From positions 1-64,000 of the forward strand of contig NZ_JAJEJR010000001.1 of assembly GCF_021390595.1 (NCBI RefSeq): a stretch of DNA of 64,000 nt, written 5' to 3'. This DNA is from Paraburkholderia sp. HP33-1. GTDB lineage: Bacteria; Pseudomonadota; Gammaproteobacteria; Burkholderiales; Burkholderiaceae. The translations under genes were made by a program, and so were the position numbers. Positions 33,117 to 41,530 of this stretch are shown piece by piece; the first letter of the stretch is position 1; the number at the start of each line of letters is the position of its first letter. The notes beneath the pieces were generated by a model. That model worked only from the letters and a program-made list of their open reading frames with translations, did not search any database and was not told the origin of the DNA.

Positions 33117-33431
33117 ATGCACAAGACAAGGTCGCCCGTTATCGAAGCTGCGCGTGAAACGGCCAAAGGCCTGCACAAGGCAGGTGCACCCGATCAGATC
33201 ACGCTACGCGAATTCGATCCGCTCTGGGTGCCACCGATAGAGCCCCTGGAGCCGGCCGAAATCAAGCGCATCCGTGAAGGCGCGCATGTCAGCCAAGCAG
33301 TTTTCGCGCGCCTGCTCAACACAAGTCTATCGACAGTTCAGAAGTGGGAGATCGGTCAAAAGAAGCCAGCGGGCACAGCACTCAAGTTGCTGCATCTGGT
33401 TCAGAAGCGCGGGCTGGAGGTCATCGCGTAA
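33117..33431 (+). CDS. HigA-like helix-turn-helix protein, no adjacent toxin
   Basis: This is a 104-residue XRE-type DNA-binding protein. The C-terminal half (LEPAEIKRIREGAHVSQ onward, with STVQKWEIGQKKPAGTALKLL) is the classic HigA/YgiT-like antitoxin HTH. In HigBA modules the RelE-like toxin normally precedes the antitoxin, but the 329 bp upstream contain no toxin frame, and the following gene is an AAA ATPase. It is therefore an orphan antitoxin or a regulator. Its place between two defence operons, divergent to one and 121 bp ahead of the other, suggests that it controls one or both. A palindrome lies in its own promoter. Confidence 0.8.
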   Translation: MHKTRSPVIEAARETAKGLHKAGAPDQITLREFDPLWVPPIEPLEPAEIKRIREGAHVSQAVFARLLNTSLSTVQKWEIGQKKPAGTALKLLHLVQKRGLEVIA

Positions 33432-33552
33432 CGGCAGTGCTCCGGCAACACCCGGTCAGGGCGCAAACGTACAATCCGGCCTGTAGCCATCGAGTCCCTC
33501 CTGTTGATGTGTTAGCACTTGTCCGACGGCCCGCAAGAAAGGGTGAAATTAC

Positions 33553-34560
33553 ATGAACGCCGATATTCTGAAGAGAGTGGTGCGAGCCATCGCCGATGGT
33601 TCGCAAACGGACCTAGACCGGCTGGCCGGCAAGATCGTCGAAGCGGAGCGCAAAACCGGGCACGTCCGGCTTGCCGAACAGCTTGACGCTATCCTGAAGC
33701 AGCCTAGGCCCAAGCGGCCTGCCGCGTCTCTGTCGACGCCCGACATTGACCGCACGCTAAAAGAGCTTCCGTTAAGCCGACGCCATGGCGAGACTCTGGC
33801 CACACTGATACCACACGATCAGCTTGAACATCACATGGTGCTGCCTGAAGTGGTCGAGCAACGCTTCGCGCGCATTGAGGCGGAGTACGCTGCTCGCGAT
33901 CGGCTTCGCACCTATGGGCTCAGGCCTCGTAAGACCGTATTGCTCTACGGCCCTCCGGGGTGCGGCAAATCCTTGGGGGCCAAGCGGCTCGCTTGGAACA
34001 CGGGCTTGCCGCTGATGAAGGTGCGCTTCGACGTTCTGATCTCTTCGTTCTTCGGAGAGTCGGCTCAGAACCTGCGATCGATTTTCAGCAGTGCCCGAGA
34101 GAAGCCATGCGTGCTGCTGCTCGACGAATGCGACTTCATCGCACGGTCGCGCACGGCCTCCAAGGACATCGGCGAGGTTTCACGCATCGTTAACTCGCTG
34201 TTGCAATTGATGGAGGAGTACGACGCACCTGGCTTGCTCGTGGCGACAACTAATCTGGAGTCAGCTTTGGACCCTGCGCTTTTCAGGCGTTTCGACGATG
34301 TATTCTCCATCCCGTTGCCAGGCGCAGCCGAGATTGAAAAACTCCTGAAGCTGACGTTATCCAGTGTGTTGCTGGACGCCTCCATCGCTTGGGAGCCGTT
34401 GGTCGCCAAGCTCGAAGGTTCATCGGCCGCGATGGTCGTGAAGGCGGCGCAGGACGCCGCGAAGGCCGCCGTGCTGGCCGGCCGTAAATCCTTGTCGCAA
34501 GACAAGCTCCTGAGGGCCGTTGAAGAACTACAACGGCACGACGCGGCGCAGAGGGCGTAA
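33553..34560 (+). CDS. ietA: AAA+ ATPase of an IetAS-type defence module
   Basis: This is a 335-residue AAA+ ATPase. Walker A is GPPGCGKS (133-140, K139), Walker B is LLLDECD with D191 and E192, sensor 1 is ATTN (231-234), and the arginine-finger region is RRFD (245-248). An N-terminal helical region of about 120 residues precedes the ATPase core. It ends three bases before the start of a subtilisin-like protease gene. This ATPase plus S8 protease pair matches IetAS, first known from plasmid pTAR incompatibility and later as an antiphage system. The ATPase probably controls the protease. The symbol rests on the gene pair and domain layout, not on a search. Confidence 0.82.
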   Translation: MNADILKRVVRAIADGSQTDLDRLAGKIVEAERKTGHVRLAEQLDAILKQPRPKRPAASLSTPDIDRTLKELPLSRRHGETLATLIPHDQLEHHMVLPEVVEQRFARIEAEYAARDRLRTYGLRPRKTVLLYGPPGCGKSLGAKRLAWNTGLPLMKVRFDVLISSFFGESAQNLRSIFSSAREKPCVLLLDECDFIARSRTASKDIGEVSRIVNSLLQLMEEYDAPGLLVATTNLESALDPALFRRFDDVFSIPLPGAAEIEKLLKLTLSSVLLDASIAWEPLVAKLEGSSAAMVVKAAQDAAKAAVLAGRKSLSQDKLLRAVEELQRHDAAQRA

Positions 34561-34563
34561 TCC

Positions 34564-37263
34564 ATGCCGGGAGCACACAACTTTGAACACCTCCCGCTGC
34601 TCCTTCGCTATCAAGGTAGGGCGCGCCTGCGCGGGGGGGGCGACCCTTCGCCACAAACACTAGCCAACAAAGGCGTGCAGCGCCAGGCGCACAGCGTTGC
34701 GCTCGACACGGCGGCTCAGGCGCTAAGCGCGAATTGGGAGGCGCGTAAGGCACAACGCCAGGCAGCCGGGCAGACCCTGCCGGACATCCCAGCAGGCATT
34801 CCCATCCTACTTCAGATTGACACCGGCCTCGATCTCGACGTCCTGCGGGCCAAGTTTGAATTTGAGATCGTTGCGGAGCAAGAAGAGGGCTATGTGATCG
34901 TGGCGTCTGAAGACATTCAGCTTGCTGCGTTCCGGGCCATGGTCCAAGGCTTCGCCGTCACAGTACACGGCTCGGCGACCATCGCCGAGGTCCACACGCT
35001 GTTCGACGATCCCGACCAAACGGACCGGCTGGGCCGCATCCTCTCCGAACATCTCATGGCGTCATGGGGCAATATCAACGACGACCAGCTCTACATTGTC
35101 GATATCGGCATCGCCTGCGCCGGCACCCAAGAGATTCCGCCTCGCCCCACCCGCGGCAAGCGCGCGACGGACGCGCAATGGGCGGCCAAAGAGTTCGAGT
35201 GGTCGGAAAAGCGTACCAGCGCCTATAACGAGTGGGACGACATCAAGATCGAACGCGAGACTTCCATCCAGAAGTTCACCGAGTTCTACCAAGCAGAAAT
35301 TCTGCATCTTACCGACAGCGCCGACTTCGATGCAGGCGTTCTCCCTGACAGCTTCACGGTCCGGCTGAAGATCTCGGGGAAGGGGCTCAAGGACTTCGTT
35401 CTCAACTACCCCTACATCTTCGAGGTCATCGAGCCAGAAGACATCGCTCTTCCCCAGGACCAAGGTCAGCAGGGCGAACAAGCGGCACCGGCAGTGACGC
35501 CGATTGCACCCGATGCGGACGCGCCCACCGTCTGCGTCATCGACAGCGGCATTCAAGAAGCTCACGTCCTGCTTCAGCCCGGTATCGACCAGGCCACTTC
35601 CCATTGCTTTCTGCCGGGCGAAGCCCCGACGGCCGTCGCGGATGAGGTCGCGCCGGGCGGACATGGCACACGCATCGCGGGCGCGGTGCTGTACGGCGAG
35701 GACGTGCCAGCCGAAGGTGCGCCTCAGTTGCCGTTCTGGATTCAAAACGCCCGCGTGCTGGACGCACAGAACGCGATGCCCGTCGAGTTGTTCCCTCCGG
35801 AGGCGCTGCGCAAGGCCGTAGAGCGCTTCAACGACGGCCCGCGCCGGCCCCGAATCTTCAACCACTCGATCAATGCGCGTGGCTACTGCCGCACGCGCTA
35901 TATGTCTTCCTGGGCCGCAGAGATTGACCAGTTGTGCAACGAGCGAGACATTCTCATCGTGCAAAGCGCCGGCAATCTGCCGCTGCAGGGCACGTCTCCC
36001 TTTCTGGGGATCGCCGATCACCTGAGTGCAGGCCGGAACTATCCCGGGTATCTCGAAGAAAATGCGGCCCGCATTGCCAATCCCGGTCAGAGCCTGCAGG
36101 CTCTGACCGTCGGATCAATCGCCTACGACGCTGCTGAACTGGGCGCATGGCGGACTTTCGCCACGCAGCCCGCAGGCCCTTCGGCGTTTTCGCGGTCTGG
36201 TCCAGGCATCTGGAACGTCATCAAGCCCGAAGTTGTCGAGTACGGCGGCGACGCCGTTCGGACGAACAACGCACCGCCAGACATCCAGGCCGGCGGCCGC
36301 ATTCCCACGGCTTGTCCCAACCTCGTCCGGTCAACGCTGCACGGGCCCGGGCCTGCAGCGGACCGCGACGCCGCTGGTACGTCCTACGCTACGCCCAAGG
36401 TGGCGCGCATTGCTGCACAGATCCAGCGCGTATTGCCCGCGGAGCCTGCGCTGCTGTATCGCGCCCTCGTCGTGCAATCGGCACAATGGCCGGTTTGGGC
36501 TGAAGACCTCTTGTCGCGTCTGCGCAATCCACCGCCAAACATGCCCCAGGCGGAAAAGCAGGCCTTGTTCGCCGCAGTATCAAGCGCCTTCCGATGCCTA
36601 GGCTTTGGCATACCGGACGAAGCGCGGGCTACCACGAACACTGATCATCGAACGACGCTCATCACGAGCAGCGACACCGAGATTCACGCTGGTGAATGCA
36701 ACATTTATCAGGTGCCAATTCCGGCCGAGTTGCGCCAGCAGGCCGACGAATTCGACATCCGCATCGATGTGACGCTGTCCTACGTCGCGCAGCCGCGGCG
36801 CACGAGGCGCAATCTGCGCCGCTATCTCTCGACATGGGTCGATTGGAAGGCCAGCAAGCTTGGCGAGGGGCTGCACGACTTCCGGGTGCGTGCCATGAAG
36901 GACGCGAAAAACGGCGAGGCACCCCTGCCTGGCTCGACGCTGCCCTGGGTGCTGCACGACAAACCGCAGGACGGCCTAATTAGGGACTTCAAGCGCAACA
37001 GCGGGACGGTGCAGAAGGACTGGGCTGTCGTTAGTTCGAACAGCTTGCCCGACCACTTCTGCATTGCTGTGGTCGGCCATCAAGGCTGGAGCCACGACCC
37101 GGACTCGACTGCGCGCTATGTGCTCGCCGTGACCTTTGAAATCTTGGGAGGCGAAATCACGATCTACGAACCGCTGCGTGCGGCGATCGCCGAACTGCAG
37201 GCTCATACCGAGGCCGAGATCGAGGCCGACGAAGTAGAAGTGGAAATCGAAGCGACCGAATGA
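34564..37263 (+). CDS. ietS: Subtilisin-like S8 peptidase of an IetAS-type defence module
   Basis: This is an intracellular-type serine protease of 899 residues with no signal peptide. The S8 triad is D327 (CVIDSGIQ), H367 (GGHGTRIAG) and S607 (AAGTSYATP), with a large insert between H and S. The N-terminal ~300 residues have no recognised fold and probably act as a regulatory or sensing region; the C-terminal ~200 residues may form a beta domain, ending in a very acidic tail. The ATG at 34564 directly follows the ATPase stop, so translation is coupled. In IetAS the protease is thought to be the effector. Its target here is unknown. Confidence 0.85.
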   Translation: MPGAHNFEHLPLLLRYQGRARLRGGGDPSPQTLANKGVQRQAHSVALDTAAQALSANWEARKAQRQAAGQTLPDIPAGIPILLQIDTGLDLDVLRAKFEFEIVAEQEEGYVIVASEDIQLAAFRAMVQGFAVTVHGSATIAEVHTLFDDPDQTDRLGRILSEHLMASWGNINDDQLYIVDIGIACAGTQEIPPRPTRGKRATDAQWAAKEFEWSEKRTSAYNEWDDIKIERETSIQKFTEFYQAEILHLTDSADFDAGVLPDSFTVRLKISGKGLKDFVLNYPYIFEVIEPEDIALPQDQGQQGEQAAPAVTPIAPDADAPTVCVIDSGIQEAHVLLQPGIDQATSHCFLPGEAPTAVADEVAPGGHGTRIAGAVLYGEDVPAEGAPQLPFWIQNARVLDAQNAMPVELFPPEALRKAVERFNDGPRRPRIFNHSINARGYCRTRYMSSWAAEIDQLCNERDILIVQSAGNLPLQGTSPFLGIADHLSAGRNYPGYLEENAARIANPGQSLQALTVGSIAYDAAELGAWRTFATQPAGPSAFSRSGPGIWNVIKPEVVEYGGDAVRTNNAPPDIQAGGRIPTACPNLVRSTLHGPGPAADRDAAGTSYATPKVARIAAQIQRVLPAEPALLYRALVVQSAQWPVWAEDLLSRLRNPPPNMPQAEKQALFAAVSSAFRCLGFGIPDEARATTNTDHRTTLITSSDTEIHAGECNIYQVPIPAELRQQADEFDIRIDVTLSYVAQPRRTRRNLRRYLSTWVDWKASKLGEGLHDFRVRAMKDAKNGEAPLPGSTLPWVLHDKPQDGLIRDFKRNSGTVQKDWAVVSSNSLPDHFCIAVVGHQGWSHDPDSTARYVLAVTFEILGGEITIYEPLRAAIAELQAHTEAEIEADEVEVEIEATE

Positions 37264-37360
37264 TGCGCAGGCAACCACACGGTCGCTTTGGCCGTCATAC
37301 CGCTTTGCACCTTCTCGGCGTAGATACCTTTGTTGTAGTCGTCGCGCGCCTCAAGTCAAA

Positions 37361-37385
37361 ACAGGAGGGCAATTTGCCCTCCTGT
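37361..37385. terminator. Hairpin terminator between convergent genes
   Basis: A perfect 10-bp stem (ACAGGAGGGC / GCCCTCCTGT) with a 5-nt loop lies between the end of the protease gene and the convergent minus-strand gene at 37394. A short T run follows on the minus strand; the plus side is only moderately T-rich. It probably serves both directions. Confidence 0.65.
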
Positions 37386-37393
37386 GTCCTTCA

Positions 37394-37774
37394 TTAAAAC
37401 GGCAACCCGTCGCGCTCATCTTTCGGTGGAAGTTGAGAGGTTGGCGTATGGCTCGGCAGGGTGCCGATGGCGGTGGTGGTGAATTCGCCGGTCTTTATGC
37501 AGCGCCAGGCCCAGCAGGATGCGGTGTCCAGATCGGGCACTCTGCGCCAATCGCCGGATCGGTAGGGGCGAAACTGCCATTGTGCGCCGTGCCCGGTGTG
37601 AAATACCACCAGGCGCCCGACTTCGCCGACCTGCGCTGCACTGTTCTCCAGCCGGATAACGCGAACTTCTTCACCGAAATCGAACACCGCCTCATCGCGC
37701 ACGATACAAAGCAATTCGACATCAAGAAAGAAATCGCACGCGACGTGCTTTGCGGATTGGGGGATGTTTTCCAT
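37394..37774 (-). CDS. Hypothetical protein, 126 residues
   Basis: This is a 126-residue protein of unknown family, starting MENIPQSAKHVACDFFLDVELLCI. The C-terminal part is rich in Thr, Ser and Pro (TSQLPPKDERDG). It follows a second minus-strand hypothetical gene by only three bases, so both are likely cotranscribed. Sequence composition is protein-like, and a ribosome site (AGGAGAATGAGC before the ATG) supports the start. No function can be assigned. Confidence 0.5.
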   Translation of the reverse strand: MENIPQSAKHVACDFFLDVELLCIVRDEAVFDFGEEVRVIRLENSAAQVGEVGRLVVFHTGHGAQWQFRPYRSGDWRRVPDLDTASCWAWRCIKTGEFTTTAIGTLPSHTPTSQLPPKDERDGLPF

Positions 37775-37777
37775 TGC

Positions 37778-38224
37778 TCATTCTCCTGTTGCGCCGGGCC
37801 ACGATGGGATTGGTGTTTGGCCTGACAGCAGGTGATGGCGAGCGCGAATTGATAAAACGGGATCGGCCGAGTATGCGTACCCGTTACCCTGCCAATCGAC
37901 GAATATCCCTATAACAGGCGCGCGTATGGTGATTTCTTGAATTACTGTTAGGATAACTATTCGATCTGTGAAAGGGTCGGTAGTCCACACACTCTCCTGA
38001 ATGTGCTGGGGCTGCCAACCCCAGACACGTTCGTGCACTTCGGTTTCAGTCGACTGCCAATCGATTGAAATTGACCGCTGAAGCGTGGTGCCCATAATCG
38101 GGCTCGCCACGTTACGCAGGGCGCTGGGGGCTGCAATGCCCCCTTCGACCCAATCCAGTTTTGCGGAGCGGGAAGTTGGGCGACACGGACACGGGGCCTC
38201 AGGTGACTGAGGTAACCCTGCCAC
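37778..38224 (-). CDS. Hypothetical protein, probably truncated at its 5' end
   Basis: The minus-strand frame runs from 38224 to 37778. The most protein-like part lies after an internal Met at about 38095 (MGTTLQRSISIDWQSTETEV). The upstream border at 38224/38225 coincides exactly with the start of a group II intron-like sequence in the opposite direction, so the original gene may have been interrupted there. It ends three bases before the next minus-strand gene. I know no family; an alternative is that translation simply starts at 38095, giving 105 residues. Confidence 0.4.
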   Translation of the reverse strand: MAGLPQSPEAPCPCRPTSRSAKLDWVEGGIAAPSALRNVASPIMGTTLQRSISIDWQSTETEVHERVWGWQPQHIQESVWTTDPFTDRIVILTVIQEITIRAPVIGIFVDWQGNGYAYSADPVLSIRARHHLLSGQTPIPSWPGATGE

Positions 38225-38760
38225 GTGCGAATGGGTGGAAATCCCGACAACGGGCGGCCCGAGAGGGTCGGACGGTGTCCCGGGCGGTGGGCTGCTGAGG
38301 CGTCAGGAATGGCGCAGGGACGTGAGGAGAAATCTGGATCGTCTGGTACTTGTTGGCGCAAGCTGATGAGATCGCTGGATAGCTCAAGCCGTACGTTGCA
38401 TCCGCAGAGGATGCATCCGGGTAAGTCGTGACAAGCCGCTGGTTGATTCACCGGGAGGTGGATCAGCTAGTCAGGGCGCGGTGATGCGCCGGCAAAGTAG
38501 GGGAGGTGCTCTGGAACCTCGACCCCCTGAAACCCGCCACAAGGCGGGGTAGGCCCGCAGGGCTAATTGCTGGTAGCGGAGCGCGGCGGCGTGTCATGTC
38601 GACGTACATGGCTAACGTGGGAATCACCTGCATACCGATTGAGCCCGGGTGGCACCGGGCAAGGTAAAGGTGAGGGAGACTGGCTGATTAGCCGCGATGC
38701 GAGGGCAGACCTGACGGTTGTCCGGGCGGAGCGAAAGGCCGGAGCGGTATTTTGAAGTGT
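38225..38760 (+). mobile_element. Probable 5' fragment of a group II intron (ribozyme part, no reverse transcriptase)
   Basis: A highly structured, non-coding stretch begins with GTGCG, the conserved 5' end of bacterial group II introns, and contains many GNRA-like loops and short perfect hairpins (for example ACCCGCC-ACAA-GGCGGGGT near 38530 and GCATCC/GGATGC near 38400). The overall text resembles domain I-III sequences of beta-proteobacterial group II introns as I recall them. No reverse transcriptase frame and no domain V hairpin follow, so the intron appears cut off at roughly 38760. It lies antisense to the hypothetical gene ending at 37778. The 3' limit is approximate. Confidence 0.5.
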
Positions 38761-38978
38761 ACGAGTGTGTTCTGAACCATGGCAGGGCCTGGCCGCCCTG
38801 CTCATTTTCACGGAGAAACGACGTAGTAAAAACATCAGACCAACGGCCGCATGGCCAAAGTCGTCACATGATGTGGCGCACAACCGCTGCCGGGGTAGTT
38901 CCACCCGGCAGTTTTCCTTTCTGTTGCCGGTCAGTGGGTATACCGATACAGGCCGGTCTGCGCCGGGACCGCGTGCGA

Positions 38979-39290
38979 TTACATTTCGCGGGCAGCGGCA
39001 AGCAACCGGCTTCGCGCCCGCTTCGATGCCTGTCCGTACAGCAGGATCAATTCCGCCAGTTCGTCGTCGTCTGTATAGAAGTACGCCACGGGCACCGAAA
39101 GCTCAGCCGCCAGCCGGCAGGCGAACGGGTAATCCACCTTGTGGATATCCAGTTCATAGCGATTGATGCGCGTGCTGGCGACGAACGGATCAAGACCGGC
39201 CGCGATGCCAAGCGATTTTTGCGACAGGCCGGCGCGAAGCCGGGCTTCTTTCAGCCGACTTCCAAAAACCGTATTTCCTGCTGCCGACAT
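38979..39290 (-). CDS. XRE-family transcription regulator
   Basis: This is a 103-residue XRE repressor-type protein. A helix-turn-helix (about residues 12-70: LKEARLRAGLSQKSLGIAAG, then INRYE and the following helix) is followed by a short C-terminal tail (YFYTDDDELAELILLYGQ), which resembles plasmid-borne regulators. Upstream of it lie two palindromes of the form CTACGANNNTCGTAG (39315-39367), and a third copy stands at 40492-40506 in front of a small membrane-protein operon on the same strand. It is therefore very probably autoregulated and controls that operon. It may also be the last gene of a longer minus-strand transcript. Confidence 0.8.
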   Translation of the reverse strand: MSAAGNTVFGSRLKEARLRAGLSQKSLGIAAGLDPFVASTRINRYELDIHKVDYPFACRLAAELSVPVAYFYTDDDELAELILLYGQASKRARSRLLAAAREM

Positions 39291-39314
39291 TGCGTAACCC
39301 TGTATTTTCCAAGG

Positions 39315-39367
39315 TTACGAATGTCGTAGTTAATGGATTTTCCAGATACTACGAATATCGTAGTATC
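39315..39367. promoter_or_regulatory. Two operators of the XRE regulator
   Basis: Operator B (39345-39367) has perfect 10-bp arms GATACTACGA and TCGTAGTATC around ATA. Operator A (39315-39329) reads TTACGA-ATG-TCGTAG, with the same inner core. Both lie upstream of the XRE gene start (39290), operator A about 25 bp before it. They share their core with the site at 40492-40506. Confidence 0.75.
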
Positions 39368-39488
39368 TGAGTGTGGTAATCCTGAGGGTGACAAGCCTGT
39401 CTCTGGTTGCGAAACCGGTGCAAGTGAGCCTGTCGATGTCAGGAGCGTTCCATCGGCGTCGATCGAGAGTGGTGCCTCAGGCGCCTGC

Positions 39489-39614
39489 CTACGCCTGCCG
39501 CTTCTCGTCGCGAGCTTTCTTCGCCTTCTCGGCTTCGAGTTGCTTCGCTGCCAGCCAGAATGCGCCGATCACGATCGGGATGCCGACGGCAAGAATGTAT
39601 AGGGTCAGCGCCAT
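39489..39614 (-). CDS. Small single-pass membrane protein, 41 residues
   Basis: Starting at the ATG at 39614, this frame encodes 41 residues: a hydrophobic segment (about 3-24, LTLYILAVGIPIVIGAFWLA) followed by a strongly charged tail (EAEKAKKARDEKRQA). The layout is that of a small inner-membrane protein with a basic cytoplasmic end. It lies 59 bp behind the 59-residue gene on the same strand, in the presumed XRE-controlled operon. No family is recognised. The ribosome site is weak, so the call is moderate. Confidence 0.45.
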   Translation of the reverse strand: MALTLYILAVGIPIVIGAFWLAAKQLEAEKAKKARDEKRQA

Positions 39615-39673
39615 GACTCGTATCAGATCAGGGAAATCGGTATAGGACTCGGTCCGTGCCCGGTGATTCCCGG

Positions 39674-39853
39674 TCAGCGCGAATCGTGGACGCCACGATG
39701 GGAGCGGGCATTGGCAGGCTCTTTCGGGTCCCGACCGCATCGGCTGTCGCCCACCTCCCGGCGAACCGCTTCAATTGCACCGGTGAGTGGCAGGAAGAAT
39801 AGCCGTGGGGCCTCCCTGGCCGCCTTGATGAATTCGCGCATGAAAGCATTCAT
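39674..39853 (-). CDS. Small protein, 59 residues
   Basis: This gene is short but well supported: the ATG at 39853 stands behind a strong ribosome site (GAAGGAGTATCTCC). The product starts MNAFMREFIKAAREAPRLFF and is amphipathic in its first half, with LPLTGAIEAVRREVG, and basic and polar in its second half. It could associate with the membrane through its N-terminal helix. It lies 57 bp after the 155-residue membrane protein gene and 59 bp before the 41-residue gene, all on the minus strand. Function unknown. Confidence 0.5.
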   Translation of the reverse strand: MNAFMREFIKAAREAPRLFFLPLTGAIEAVRREVGDSRCGRDPKEPANARSHRGVHDSR

Positions 39854-39910
39854 TGGAGATACTCCTTCGAGACGCGCGAAACCCGCGGGGAATAGTCAGC
39901 CCGCATGGTT

Positions 39911-40378
39911 TCACGACCGATGTGGATCGTCGTAGAAAATGTTTCCCGAAAACCATGAATAGCTGGGATCAGTGTGCCAGTCTGCTCCCGAGTCGAGACG
40001 TCCCGGCCAATCCCGTGAGTCGTCGTCGTGAAGGTTGGGGAAATCGAAGTCATCGTGACGCAGGGCATGAGCAGTCACTTCATTTCCTCGATCGAATGGA
40101 TCGTCGCAGTCAAATCGCTGTGTTCTGCCCGACGGCGTTCCATGAAACAGGGGAGCGAGAGAAGACAGCATGGGTGCAACCAGCAGACCGACGATGGGCG
40201 AGGCGACCACATGCACGAAGCGGTCGGCGGTATACAGGTCGATGTGGAAATGCGTCCAGACAGCATCCAGCAAAACTTCGATCAGGACCGCCGTTGCAAA
40301 CGTCAGCAGACCCACCAGTGCCCGAATCATGAACGGTGCCCGGGCCAATCGGCGATAGGCCAGTATCAGCGACTTCAT
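39911..40378 (-). CDS. Membrane-anchored protein, 155 residues, first gene of the XRE-controlled operon
   Basis: The protein starts MKSLILAYRRLARAPFMIRA, with a basic N-terminus followed by two hydrophobic segments (about 19-38 and 54-78). The C-terminal half is soluble, rich in Asp, His and aromatic residues (for example DDFDFPNLHDDDSRDWPG), a possible metal-binding pattern. The ATG at 40378 follows AGGGGAACAAG. About 110 bp upstream lies the third copy of the XRE operator. No family is recognised. It heads a cluster of three small genes that look plasmid-like in organisation. Confidence 0.55.
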   Translation of the reverse strand: MKSLILAYRRLARAPFMIRALVGLLTFATAVLIEVLLDAVWTHFHIDLYTADRFVHVVASPIVGLLVAPMLSSLAPLFHGTPSGRTQRFDCDDPFDRGNEVTAHALRHDDFDFPNLHDDDSRDWPGRLDSGADWHTDPSYSWFSGNIFYDDPHRS

Positions 40379-40489
40379 CTTGTTCCCCTTCTGTTGCGAG
40401 TCTCCGGGCTACTCCGCGGGAAGCGGATGCTCCACATGACATCGACCCGTCTGGATGGCTCCCTGGCATGATCAGGCTATCAGTTGACA

Positions 40490-40507
40490 TACTACGATTA
40501 TCGTAGC
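40490..40507. promoter_or_regulatory. Third operator of the XRE regulator
   Basis: The palindrome CTACGATTATCGTAG (40492-40506) has the same 6-bp arms as the operators at 39315-39367. On the minus strand its centre contains GATAAT, a good -10 box for the membrane-protein operon starting at 40378. It also lies about 250 bp upstream of the plus-strand lipoprotein gene, so it could act on both. Confidence 0.7.
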
Positions 40508-40759
40508 AACCTATTCAGGTAACAGCTACAAATAACGCAGCTTTCCGGTGGAAATTTGCGCTGGAAGAACAAGACAGCACCTCGAGGCCACAGAAATTGC
40601 GAAGTCAAAGTCGAATTACCTCGCCGTGATGCACCGCGCACGCGCCTGCCTGACCTGAATCGTTTTCAGGTTCCAGCTGCCAATCCATCTGGTTGTCATC
40701 CATGCCGTGGGCAGGATGCTGTCCACTGCTGCGCGTCGTTTTCTATTCGGGGATCAACA

Positions 40760-41530
40760 ATGAAGAAGTTTCTGTTTGCCACATCGCTCGCGGGTGCCAT
40801 TGCGCTGTCTGGCTGCGCAGTCAGCACCGCACCGCTCACGCGGGACCAGGTCGCAGCGAAGGTCGCGCTAAGGACCGGGTATCCCGGCTGCGACAGTTGC
40901 AATATGGTCAGGACGTATGCCGCACCGCAGCTTTACCGGCAGCAGTTCGTCAACGATCCGGATTTCCATGGCTGGCTCGATCTGAATCTGCAACTGGCCT
41001 CGACGAACTACAACACGATCAATCATGCGCAGGCATACCGGATCGTCGCTGGCGTGATCGTGAACGGTGGCTTTGTCGATGCGTGGCGCAGGAATCATCC
41101 GGAAGAGCGCTGCCCGAGCGATAACGAGGTCGTGCATGGCTATCACGGCTTCCATGCGGGTCAGGGCATCGAGTTCTGGCTGGTGAAGAGCGACGGTACC
41201 TATGTGCCGCTCGGCCACGTCGCCGACTTGAATGGCGAGATGATCAAAAACCTCGAATGCTTCAACAGTACCGGTAGCGGGGCCTCGTGGACCCAGATGA
41301 TCGACCTGCCGGCCAGCGTGCTTGAGGATGCGTATCGTCAGAATCAGCCTGTCCGGATTTTCGCGGGCAAGACGCTGACAAAATATGAGTCGACGAGCGA
41401 CGGCTACAAGCCGGTGACGGTCGCGTACGAGGTCCGCAAGGGTTTGACGTTCGAATTCAGCCCGGATTACGTCGGCGGCTTCGTGGATGGTCTGAAGCGC
41501 CTGGGGGCTGACACACCAGCTGCGCGCTAA
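40760..41530 (+). CDS. Putative lipoprotein of unknown function
   Basis: This is a 256-residue exported protein. A lipoprotein signal with lipobox LSGC (C19-C20 region, MKKFLFATSLAGAIALSGCA) is followed by a mixed alpha/beta domain containing CDSC and several aromatic-rich stretches (FHGWLDLNLQLASTNYNTI). The ATG at 40760 precedes the signal directly; the longer open frame upstream is unlikely to be translated. I recognise no family. It lies divergent to the XRE-controlled operon and may share its regulatory region. The G+C content is near that of the backbone. Confidence 0.65.
   Translation: MKKFLFATSLAGAIALSGCAVSTAPLTRDQVAAKVALRTGYPGCDSCNMVRTYAAPQLYRQQFVNDPDFHGWLDLNLQLASTNYNTINHAQAYRIVAGVIVNGGFVDAWRRNHPEERCPSDNEVVHGYHGFHAGQGIEFWLVKSDGTYVPLGHVADLNGEMIKNLECFNSTGSGASWTQMIDLPASVLEDAYRQNQPVRIFAGKTLTKYESTSDGYKPVTVAYEVRKGLTFEFSPDYVGGFVDGLKRLGADTPAAR

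Noticed and set aside
37433..37825. Plus-strand open frame opposite the 126-residue hypothetical gene
   Set aside because: The minus-strand reading has a ribosome site, a coupled upstream gene and a terminator; the plus reading has none of these.
39333..39602. Plus-strand open frame of 89 codons starting within the XRE operators
   Set aside because: Its first codons are the operator palindrome itself, and it overlaps the small membrane-protein gene on the other strand; no ribosome site.
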